A DNA stretch of 64,000 nucleotides, taken from Umbilicaria muhlenbergii (Eukaryota > Ascomycota > Lecanoromycetes > Umbilicariales > Umbilicariaceae). Below, piece by piece: positions 1-10,340 of this stretch; within the stretch, counting starts at the first letter, position 1; the number at the start of each line of letters is the position of its first letter. Below the pieces are notes generated by a model. It worked only from the letters and a program-made list of their open reading frames with translations. It was not told the origin of the DNA and did not search any database. The stretch lies in the NCBI GenBank assembly GCA_000611775.1, contig KK106987.1, positions 558,001 to 622,000 of the forward strand. Direction: 5' to 3'. Both the position numbers and the translations under genes were made by a program.

Positions 1-2700
1 GCCTCTGAGATGTTAAACTTCATGAATCATTACACTCTTTAAAATCTGTCCTGCAGTTTTAACATGAGCAGCAGTGAGTAACTGTTCTTTATTATTATGT
101 TGTTTAGTGCTCTGTAGTCAACACACAACCTCAATGATTCATCAGATTTTGAGACAAACAATATTGAATATTTAGTTGAAGATTAAGATTCTTAAATAAA
201 TCCTTTTTATAAGTTCTTCTTTAAATATTCTCACAATGCATTTAACTTCTGAGGTGACAATGAGTATATGAGTTGCTTCATCAGTTTACAATCTTTCATG
301 ATTTTGATTTTATGATCTCATTTTTAATGTTTCAGCAAGATGTCCTGTTTCTTTACTACTATAAACAACTCTTCAAAGTCTTTGTATTCTTTAGGGATAG
401 ATAACTTGATAATAGAATCTCAATCATCATTGACTTATTTAGTTCACAGTATCTTTGTGTCAAGATTTTTTAACTCCTTATGCATCTCTTTTACTGTCAT
501 AGTGAAGACTTTCACTCCTTCAGGTGATTTCAGGACTGAATATAACTTCATGAGAGTATTACTCTTCATGAAGTATATTTAATTCTCAGTTTAATCAATC
601 ATCAGATTGATCTTCTGAAGTTAAAATATGCTTAAAATTATATCACTTCCTGACTGCTTCATGATGTTGAAACTGATCTTTTCTCAGTGTCAACTCAACT
701 GAACAGATATCAGGATCATTTCTTTATTCATGAGTTCATTATTGTGTTTCATAAGAGTTTTATTAAACTCTTAAAGCAAGTAAGGATTTTGCTTCTTCTG
801 AACTTTGATTTCTTTTTTTATGATGAATCATGAGTTTATGAAGTTCTCTGTACAGTCACTGTTTATTAACAGTCAGGCTGAGTGACCTTTCACTTTAACT
901 CAGACATGAAAGTTATTCACATCTGCTGTGATAATGATTTCTTTAATAATCATACTTTCTGAAGGCTTTAAAATAAGCATCTTCAAAAGCCTCTGACCTG
1001 AAGAGCTTTTTAGTTTTTTGAATTAAAAGAAAGAAACCCTAGGTTCTTCTTTACATATTTAAAGTCTTCAGGTTTGACTTTCTTGTCTAAATATCATATT
1101 GAATTCAGCTTTAAGTATTCACTTCAGAGTTCTTAAACTTTCATTCTCAACTTTCTTGAGATGTGAGCTTCATCAAGGGTAACATACCCTCCTTCAGTGA
1201 TGAACTTGAAACCTTTTGATAAAGTTTCTTTAATTATATCTTGATAATTCATGTCTCTGATTTCACTCTTCTGAATGAATATATCTTTAATCATTCACAG
1301 GATGTGTTCTTGCAACAGGCTCACATATTCTTCATCATTCTTAAAAGACTTCTTCATAAGATTGAACACTTTCTCATAAGTTTTTAATCACTGTTCTTCA
1401 CAGGTGAATGCTCAGATGTTATCATTTTTTTTCATAAACTCTTCTGAATCTTCAAAGTCTGCTACTTTTATGAAGTCTTCTTCATCACTAGATGAAGACA
1501 TGACATCATCACTGTCAACATAATTTTCCTCTTGATTGAATTGATCATGTTAATTTTGCTGTTTCTTTAAAACTGTGATCAGGTTCATCTGAGAAGTCAT
1601 AACATAATCTCTTATTCCTTTTCATTGACATGAGAATCATTCAGAGTCATCTTTGTCACTCTGATGTATTTGATAAGCATCATCATAACATGCTGTTTAA
1701 AACATAATGTTATGTTTTATTTCTTTTCATTGACATGAGAATCATTCAGAGTCATCTTTGTCACTTTGATGTATTTGATAAGCATCATCATAACATGCTG
1801 TTTAAAACATAATGTTATGTTCTTTTCTGCTCTTCACTTCTTGCATAATGATGTATGTCTTTCTGAGTTGAACAGTCTTTCCTGAGATTTAACAGTCATG
1901 AGCAAAGTGTTTTAACTTTTCACAGTTATAATAATTGTTTCTGTGAGTTTATTCTTTCTTGCCTGAGCTGTTCTTTCATTGAAAACAGGTTTTTTAAACT
2001 ATTGTATTAATTTTCATGAGTTGAGGCCTGTAGTAGAGTTTGTTGTTGTATTGTCATTCATGGTTTTTTTCAGCCTTTTGAGGTACAAGAATCTTATGAC
2101 TCTTTTTTAAGCTTCATTCATAAACTTGATTGTTGATGATGATTGATCATTTGATCATTTCTGAGAGTATGACAGAGTGTTCAGTCTTAAATATTTCATC
2201 CTTCAATCCCTTATAATATTGCGCCGTCAAAGCAATATCATCTCAATTCATATATGAGATGAGTCTTTGAAAGTTTACTGCATATGTAGCAGCTGCTTTT
2301 TTCTGCTGAATATTATAAATTTCTCACTTTGTCATCCTTTCTTCATTAACTGTTCTGAACATTATCTTTATCTGCTTCTTGAATTTCTTTAGTTTATGAA
2401 AGATCTCATTAGTCAGGTTGTTCTGATCTTCACTTTTATTATCAAGATAATCTTGAAAGATAGGTTCAAATCAGTTTAAAGCATTCAACCTCAGAAATGA
2501 GAAGGTGAACAACACTTTCTCTGATTTCAAAATGAATAAAGTCTTGTTGAATCACAGGTATGTGTCAAGCTGAGTAAAAAACAAGTTTAGCATTCTTCTC
2601 TCATTAAGAAATTTATTCAGTAACAGGATTTTAACTTAAATTACTTTGTTAAAGAGTTATGCTGTGATCAATCAGCCTCTCTCAGTGAAAGCAGACATCA
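1..2700 (-). mobile_element. Ty3/Gypsy LTR retrotransposon fossil, 5' part (gag to start of RT), runs off left edge
   Basis: Read right to left, the minus strand shows remnants of a Ty3/Gypsy polyprotein. A retrotransposon gag domain lies at about 2010-2640, a CCHC-type zinc-knuckle region near 1890-1940, a long divergent stretch follows, and the start of the reverse transcriptase lies at about 60-300 before the sequence leaves the window. The order gag, knuckle, RT is the usual one for this superfamily. The element is broken, with well over ten interruptions spread over its length, and looks old. No second LTR is in view, so neither insertion age nor full length can be judged. Composition is AT-rich and nearly CpG-free like the rest of the block. 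Confidence 0.75.
1619..1821. repeat. Near-identical tandem duplication, about 105-bp unit, two copies
   Basis: The block beginning at 1621 recurs from 1726 with almost no difference, giving two adjacent copies of roughly 105 bp inside the Gypsy fossil. Each copy ends in a small palindromic stretch around AACATAATGTT. The near-identity shows that the duplication arose late, after the surrounding element had been mutated. Confidence 0.85.
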
Positions 2701-3145
2701 TGAGACTGATGAGTCAGTTCATTGCATGACTGATATCCTGTAAGTTGATGCTCAAAGTGTAACAGGTGATGTCATAATGACTGAAGTGATATTATCATTC
2801 AATGAATTATAGGTATGATTCAATGAATTAAACAAGATTCAATGAACTAACATGATCATATAATGATCTTAGGGTTAAGATCAAGTGAGGGAACTAGTAG
2901 TCATAAACTTAAAAGATTGCATTTAATATATGAGTTGAGCATGAGCTCTTAATTATGAATCTACCTGTGATTATATAAATTATAAGAGACTCATGTGCTC
3001 AGTGTGCTCATCATGCTCATCATGATGAGCAAGGTGAGCAACATGATGTAACACTTCATGCTCATCATACTTGACAGGTGAGCATGATGAGCAGTATCAT
3101 GTGTACACTCACACTGCATACTTTGCTAATACTATAGTGCGGGAG
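2700..3145. other. Possible LTR/leader region of the Gypsy fossil with palindromic TGCTCATCATG repeats
   Basis: This stretch lies upstream of gag in element orientation, where the 5' LTR and primer-binding region would be. Between 3001 and 3095 direct and inverted copies of TGCTCATCATG and TGATGAGCA make a cluster of short palindromes. I could not identify LTR ends or a primer-binding site, because the partner LTR is outside the window. Confidence 0.35.
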
Positions 3146-6100
3146 CCTTAACAAAAAAGTGAATTAAAAGAACTTTACAAAGGAATTACAGCAAAATACA
3201 AAAGCAATAAGTTTAAATCAATCATTAAAACAAATGGCTGAAAACTTAAGAGACTTAATTGCACAAACTGCAGAAGACAATATTCTTAGATGAAAATCAT
3301 GCAACAAATTTAAAGTATGATGAACAGAAAACCTCATCAAGCTTAGAAAAGAAATGTCAACAGCAAGAAGACACTACAACAAGCATGATTAATCTGAAAG
3401 ACAGTGAATTAAATTCACAACAAGCAGATTTGAGTACTTTCAAGTTATTAAAAATGCAAAACAAAAATTCTGAACAACATTTCTTACAGAAGCAAGTGGA
3501 AAAGATGTATTTCAAGCATATAAATACACAAAGTCATGACTTATGAAGAAAATACCATTAATACAAGATCAAAATGATAAATTATGTCAGGATTTTCAAG
3601 ATAAATGTTAAGCATTCATTACAGCAATGTATTCAGAACCTTCTACAGTTGAAATTAAGGATAATCAAGACACAATACATGTAAATTGATCAGATTTAAC
3701 AGAAAATGAAGTTAAACAAGTTATATTTACATCCTCCACAAAGAAAGCACCTGAATCAGATGATATTTCCTTTGCTATTATTTAAAAAGCATATCAGGCA
3801 ATATCAGAATTAATGTTTACAATTTATAAATAATTAATTTAAGCAGGCTTTCACCTGAAATGTTGATGTCAAGGCATGAGTGTTATTCTAAAAAAGCTGA
3901 GAAAGCCAGATTATTCAAAATCAAAAGCTTATAGAATAATTACATTATTAAATTATTTAAACAAAGTGACAGAGAAAATCATGACAACTAGATTATCATA
4001 TTTAAGTCAAGTCACAGACTTATTAGATCAAGATTAAATCAGAGGAAGAAAACAAAGATCAGCAATTAATGCAGTATTAACTTTAACACATGATATAAAA
4101 TCAGCTCAAAACAAAGGAAATGTTTTATCATGTTTGCTACTAGACGTCAAGGGAGCTTTTGATCATGTATCACTACTGCAATTACTCTCAATTATGAAGA
4201 AATTGAAGTTATCAGTAAAAATATAATCATGAACAAAATCTTTTCTAGAAAATAGAAAATCAGGATTAGCCTTTGATGATGAAAGACAAGAAATGCAAAA
4301 AATCAAAACAGGAATTTCACAAGAATCATTAATACTGTATCCTCAATACTGTTTTTGATATATATAAGGCATTTATTCTCAAAAATCAAGGCTAAATTCA
4401 CAGATATGGAAAAACCTAGCTATATAAATAATGTGGCACTATATATTACTGAAAAATCAGCTGCAGAAAATTGCTTAAAACTATAATCAGCAGCTGAAAC
4501 AGCCTTTTTATGAGCAGAAACAAACACAGTACAGTTTAATGACAGTAAATCTGAATTAATTCACTTTGAAAAGTCAAGAAAACCTGTGGAAAACAGTATT
4601 ACACTATCAAATAACACGGTGGTAAAACCAGTCAAAGAAGTCAAGTGGTTAGGAGTTTGACTAGACAGAAAACTGAACTTCAAAACACATGTTCAAAAAA
4701 AAGTCTCCACAGTGATCAGAGTAATGCACTTAATCAACAGATTAACAAATTCAGAATGAGGTCTTTCAGCTAAAAATGCAAAACAACTTTATCAAGCATG
4801 CATTACATCAATTAGTGACTACGGGTCAGAAATTTGGTGGAAAAACCAGAAAAGCTACTTAAAGCAATTAGAAAAATTGCAAAACTCAGCATTATGCAAG
4901 ATCTTAAAAGCTTTTAGAACTTCCCTGAAAAGTGCAATAAAAATTGAAGCAAATATTCAGCCGGTACAAGTCAGATTAAACAAAAAATGCAGGAAATATG
5001 CATTAAGAATTATAACCTTATCAGAAAATCATTATATCAGGCAGAGAATACTCACGTCATACTCATCAGAGTCACAAATAAGTCAAGACATACTTATAAA
5101 CTTTAAATTTCTAGACTGAAATTAAAATACACCAGGGAAAAAACACTCTACACAATTAATTAAAATACTAAACAGTATATCTACATTAATATCATCAAGA
5201 CAAGTGGAAAAGCCTATTACAGCTTAAAAACCATGGCTACAAAGTAATACACAGATTGCAGATATTCAAGTTTCAGCAGAAACAAAAGAAATCATAATTA
5301 AAAAATACTTTGCTCAAGTAAAGCAATTGATTGCATGCAAAACACCAGTCTTTTACACTAATGAGTCAAAAATCAGTGTAAAGACAACACAAAGTACAAA
5401 AGACCACGTAGGAGCTGAAATTTACTGTATAAAAAATCATTATACAAGTACAAAAAGCTACTTTCTAGGTCAGTACATTGAAGTACTAGATGCAGAGCTT
5501 TATGCTATAATGCAGGCTACAAAACAAGCAATATAAATACAGTTTTTCAGAAAAAACATCTGAATATTTACAGATAATCAAACTGCAATATAAAAATTGC
5601 AAAAATCTGCAAATACAGAAGTTTTACAACAAATTTAATCAAATCTACAAGGAATTATAACAAAGTTAAAAGTTAATTCATATATACTGAATTCCTAGCC
5701 ACAGTCAAATATCAGGGAATGAATTAACAGACAAAGCAGTCAAACAAGAAGCTTTAAATGCAGGTAATGTAATTATTAATGCAGACTCAAGGCATACTTC
5801 TTTATCTTATATCAAAAAAGATATTAAGGAAATTGTCAAAGAGAAATGATTAATAAAATAACAAAATGCAAATCAAGGTCAATAATACAAGACATATACT
5901 ACAAGACCTGACCTAATTATAAAGTCAAAAGAATTATACAAATGTGAAAGGTTAACCTTTACAATATTTACACAATTAAAATTAGAACACAGCTATTTTA
6001 AATCATATCTTTGCAGATTACCTACATATGAAAACAATCAATGTTTTCAGTGTAAGGTAAAACAGTCATCAGAGTATTTACTGTTAAATTGCAGATAGTA

Positions 6101-6284
6101 TAAACAAGAGCAGCAGGAGCTGAAACAGGAAATGCAAAAAACAAAATTTACACAATTAACATTACAGTCATTACTTTGTACAAAGAAAGAGATTAAAAAT
6201 ACTTTAGTATTTTTAAAACACACAAAAATAGCTACATGAAAGTGGCTTTTAGAGGAGGTTGAGGACAGAAATCAAGAAGTAACA
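3146..6284 (+). mobile_element. Non-LTR retrotransposon (LINE, Tad/I-like), 5'-truncated and mutated
   Basis: Plus-strand reading frames give a degenerate ORF2. From about 3700 comes the RT entry motif (reads KKAPESDDIS, family consensus KAPGPDGI). LDVKGAFDHVS lies at about 4140, the catalytic box (reads YINN in place of YVDD) at about 4415, an RNase H domain at 5340-5750 (FYTNESK, EVLDAELYAI, IFTDNQTAI), and a C-terminal cysteine motif (CFQCKVKQSSEYLLLNC) at about 6045. The RNase H domain plus this terminal motif fits I/Tad-type LINEs of ascomycetes. Endonuclease and ORF1 are missing, so the copy is 5'-truncated; recognisable homology begins near 3480. Many stops (TGA where Trp is expected, TAA for Gln) and several frame changes make it dead. 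The ORF reaches 6284, where the Fot1/pogo-like element interrupts it. No target-site duplication or 3' tail was found. Confidence 0.85.
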
Positions 6285-6286
6285 TA

Positions 6287-6323
6287 TTTTACCCCTCAAC
6301 ACTGCACATTAAACAACACTGCA
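6287..6323 (+). repeat. Left terminal inverted repeat of the Fot1/pogo-like element
   Basis: Starts with TTTTACCCC directly after a TA dinucleotide and matches the reverse complement of 7998-8034 apart from about six transition differences. Confidence 0.85.
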
Positions 6324-6409
6324 CCCCCCCCTCCCCCCCCTCAGTAGGAAAACATAAATACACATAAACATTGATAGAAAATAATAATTCCACCACAATT
6401 GCATGCATT

Positions 6410-7735
6410 CAATGAAGAAAGAAGAGCATCTTTTAAAGATCATTGAGGTTTATAATGAAACTCTTAAAAATTCAGAAAATGCACCTTCTTACTGTTGAAT
6501 TGCTACTCAATACAACATATCAGACTGTACACTAAGAGTGAGAGTTCAAGGCACTCAACAGTTCAAATAAGAAGTCAACAGTATTAAACAACAATTATCA
6601 ACTATAAAAGAGAATTCTATAAAAAGAATCATTATTTTAGCAGCCGGCTGAGGGTGATCATTGTGAATAGAAGATTTGCATTCAATAGTTAAAAATCTTC
6701 TAATAGTGAAAGAAGATATGACTGACTTAAGTGTTAATTAATATTTAAAATTTTTACAGTATTATTCTGACTTGAAAAGCACCTTCTTATGAAAGCTAGA
6801 TCAGTCATGATATCTAGCAGATTCTCAAGAAATCATTGAGCATTAATTTCAATTATACAACATCATGATTGAGAAGAATGACATTGCTACAGGAGATATC
6901 TACAATATGAATGAGAAAAGAATAATGCATGAAGTTATAACATCTTCAAAGATTATTATACCTCATATAATGAAGACTGAAAATGTTCAACAGTTAAAGA
7001 ATAGAGAATGAACAACTTTAATGAAGTATATATTTATATGAGGTCAACATCTTTCATCAATAATTATCTTCAAGGGGAAAAGACTCTTGAAGGAGTGATT
7101 TAAAGAGGATATAATTAAAAACATTATAATAACTTTTTCAGAGAAGAGTTGAACAGATAATGAGCTGCTGCAGAATTATATTCTTTTAATTCTGCAGCAG
7201 TTATAATTAAACTTTCTCTTCACCTCACAACTCCTTCAAGACTGACAGTCACAGATTTTACAGAATGTACATCAGTCAATCTCATTGAAATTGATGAAGT
7301 TGTGAATAAGATTTTGAACAGCACTTCACATGTCAAGCAGTATATCATGCAGCTCAGTAAAGCTGCTATTAAAGCAATTGTAGATTAAATCATACTGAAA
7401 CATCAAAACAAAGCCCTTGCTGAGGTCAATCAGTGAAAGCATTCACAGCAAACTCAATCAAAGAAAGCATATACAGGGCTAGAAAGAGTCTTGATGAAGA
7501 AGAAGATAAAGAAACTACATAAGATTAAAAAGAAGAAAAAGCAGAATCAATTAATTAATTAACAAGTTAAAAAAGACTTAACAGAGCAGAGAAAGATGTT
7601 GAAGAGAATAAAACAACTGAAGACACAGATCAAAAAGTTAAAGCAATTGCAGAATAAAAAAAAGAAGCAGACAGTGAAAACAGTAATTATCATAATGCAA
7701 GCAACATTAAAGTTTTTAAAATTTATAAATCCTAC
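6410..7735 (+). pseudogene. Degenerate pogo/Fot1-family (DDE) transposase
   Basis: Pieces of the family can be followed across frames. An N-terminal helix-turn-helix region (IATQYNISDCTLRVRVQG) lies near 6490-6560. A DDE-1 core contains IYNMNEKRIM, where the first catalytic Asp of the usual DMDEKG motif reads Asn, at about 6900-6930. SSIIIFKGK near 7050-7080 and TDNELL near 7155 follow. After that the region that should carry the later catalytic Asp (DGHxSH block) is absent: sequence jumps at about 7190 to the C-terminal tail (TTPSRL, then KQYIMQLSKAAIKAI, then a Lys-rich helix). In-frame stops are frequent, mostly TGA where Trp is expected. The copy therefore has an internal deletion as well as many point changes and cannot make transposase. 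Confidence 0.75.
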
Positions 7736-7740
7736 AGCTC

Positions 7741-7962
7741 TACAATAAACTACAATGTAAAGCTTTAAAACTCTTTATTTAAACTGAAATCTACAACTCA
7801 ATTGATGAACTTTTAATTTTTAATTAATATTTTGGTGTTCAGGCAGGGGTGAGAGGAGGGGAGAGAGTACAATAAACTACAATGTAAAGCTTTAAAACTC
7901 TTTATTTAAACTGAAATCTACAACTCAATTGATGAACTTTTAATTTTTAATTAATATTTTGG
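7741..7962. repeat. Two identical 95-bp direct repeats (7741-7835, 7868-7962) separated by a purine-rich spacer
   Basis: The two copies match at every position by eye. The 32-bp spacer is G/A-rich, and the second copy runs straight into the 25-G tract. Perfect identity inside heavily mutated DNA implies a duplication after the mutations had stopped. Confidence 0.9.
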
Positions 7963-7997
7963 GGGGGGGGGGGGGGGGGGGGGGGAGGAGGAGAAAG

Positions 7998-8034
7998 TGC
8001 AGCATTATTTAATGTGCAATGTTAAGGGGTAGAA
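7998..8034 (-). repeat. Right terminal inverted repeat of the Fot1/pogo-like element
   Basis: Reverse complement begins TTCTACCCC and pairs with 6287-6323. It is followed by the TA target duplicate at 8035-8036. Confidence 0.85.
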
Positions 8035-8036
8035 TA

Positions 8037-10340
8037 CATTAAAGTGAGGAGATATTGAAAAAAATATTTAAAAATATGCATCAATAACAATCACAAAAGA
8101 AATTGATAAAACAAGTTGACTTGAGGTAATAAATACCTCACATATGTAAACTACACAGTGTCATAGTCTTAGACTGCATACACTTAATGAAGAAATAAAA
8201 AAATAAATAAAAAATTTAAAGTTTTTAAGTATTAACAGTGAATGAAAGCTTAAATTGCTTCTTTAAAAATAATAAAACAGTGAAGGATGCAGTTTTTATA
8301 ATTTATTTTAAACTTATAATAATATTATAAGTTCTTCAAATTTTAATGTTTTTCTGTTATGATATATAAGAAAGTAGAAATATACTTAAAAGTTTTTTTA
8401 TTATTATTTAATTAATTATTTAGTAGGTTTTCCTTTACCTGTCATAATGTTTTGTATAGGATGTTAATTTTATTAATTAATCACTTAAAAATTTTAAGAT
8501 CTTGAGATTGAATATGAAAATTTAAGAAAACTGATTCTTGAAGTAATTCATTTACTTTAAGATAAATTTAACTGTGAGAAACTTAAAAGCTCTGATGAGT
8601 GATAAATAAATAAATAAATAATTTTATTACTTTTATTTTACTCTCTCCTTTTATATTGAAGACATGAATTCAAAATATGTAGTAAATATTATTTTTGTAA
8701 ATAATAATTTACTTCTTCTTTATGTCACTTTTGATGACTTTACATGATTTCCCTCAACTTATAATATACTCTTTAATTACTTGTTTAGTAGTGTTTATAA
8801 ATGAGAAAATATCACTGACAATTAAAGCTTTCTCTGTCATAATTACAAAAAGAGAACTTTCAAGATAAAAGATGAAATATTTAAAAAATTACTTAAAAAG
8901 GTAATTAATTATTAAGGCAGAAAGTAATCATAAAAATAATAATATAAAATAAAAATTAATAACATCATCATTATAATTTAATTATGATAAGAAGTCAATT
9001 GAGAAATTTTAAAGTATTAAAAATTATTTCAGAAATTTACAAGTTGAGAGAAATTATTTTAAGCATTTACTGTATGACTTAATAATATTAATGTATAATA
9101 GTATAATAGCTGACTTTGAGTGTGTAAGTTTAATTTCAATTTTTAATAATTATATTTTTAATTAATTATGCTTAATAAAGTTATATTCTCTGAGGATAAT
9201 TTTTATATAATTAAATTATTTATATTTTTTGTCTATGTGTAAGATTTAAAGAGTTAAGTTTATAAAAGAAAAATATTATTAAATTATAATATGCAACAAT
9301 GTAGTTAAGTTAACTGAGTACAATTATAATATTATATAAAGATATTATTAAAAATAATAATTAAATTATTTATTATAATAATCTTTAAACTCAATAAGTA
9401 ATTAAGGTTGATTAATTTAATTCTCACTTATAATTTAATAATATTAATGCATCACAGTGTTCATGTTTAAAAAAAAGCTTTTATTATAAGTTTAAAATAT
9501 ATAAGTTTTAAAAATTATAAGATTTGAGTGTTATTTTCAAAAAAGTTTAATGTGATTTTTAATAAAATAATATTTAATTAATTCTCTGTATACAAAAGTT
9601 TCCTCTTTTGTAAATTATGTTTTGATTAAAAATTAATACTATTAAAATTATTAAAACATTATTTCTCAGTGTAATTATAATAAATTATATTTTATATTAT
9701 TGAAAACTTTACTATACACTTTTTATAATAAAAAATATTATAATATTATATTTTAATATTTAAAAAAATTTAAATAAGAAATTATAAAGTTATAAAAGTT
9801 ATTTTAAAAATTATAAAGTTAAAAGAAAGTTATTTTAAGCTTTTGTTAAATAAAATATTATTATTACAAAATATACTCTTATTAATTTATAAAATTTTGT
9901 TGATTTTTTATTTATATAATAAATAAAAGTATTAATTTATTAATTAAAAATATTATATATGTTGATATATTTTCTTTTTTAAAATTATTTAGAAATATAT
10001 TGAGTGCTAAAATATTAATACATAAAAGAAGAAATAATTATTATAATATAATAATTTATTTAATTTAATACTTCTTAAATAAATTTATCTTTACTTCTTA
10101 ATTATTAATTTTATATATATAAAGTTATACAGTATATTTTTAATCATATATTCTTTGTTATCACAAACTTAGTTATATGTTTTTTATAACAAAAGATGCT
10201 ATAACTTTATAATTATGCTGTAATAATACAACTATAATTGAAATATTAAAGTCACATATGCTTGTTTGAGTAATGATAAATTCATTCAATGCACTTATCA
10301 ATGAGGAATGTTATTCGTACTCCCTTTAATATAGATTGAA
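8037..10340. other. Extremely AT-rich block with no recognisable gene or element
   Basis: About 2.3 kb in which long runs of A/T dominate and I saw no CpG until about 10316. The first part may still be LINE 3' sequence displaced by the pogo-like insertion, but no motif proves it. Dinucleotides here look like classical RIP products (TA about as common as AT, few CA or TG), unlike bases 1-8000. No ORF, tRNA or repeat unit could be recognised. Confidence 0.6.

Larger units (their letters stand above)
6287..8034 (+). mobile_element. Fot1/pogo-like DNA transposon with TIRs and TA target duplication, inactive
   Basis: The two ends are inverted copies of each other over about 37 bp (6287-6323 and 7998-8034). 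They differ only at a few C/T or A/G positions, and each end is flanked by TA (6285-6286 and 8035-8036), the target site of Tc1/mariner/pogo elements. The 1748-bp element contains a degenerate transposase on the plus strand. Just inside each TIR sits a C- or G-tract (6321-6343; 25 Gs at 7961-7985). Two perfect 95-bp direct repeats lie near the right end. The insertion sits exactly at the 3' end of the LINE ORF, so it is younger than the LINE. Confidence 0.85.

Noticed and set aside
340-582. 80-codon plus-strand ORF at the left end
   Set aside because: Antisense to the Gypsy fossil; open only by chance in AT-rich DNA.
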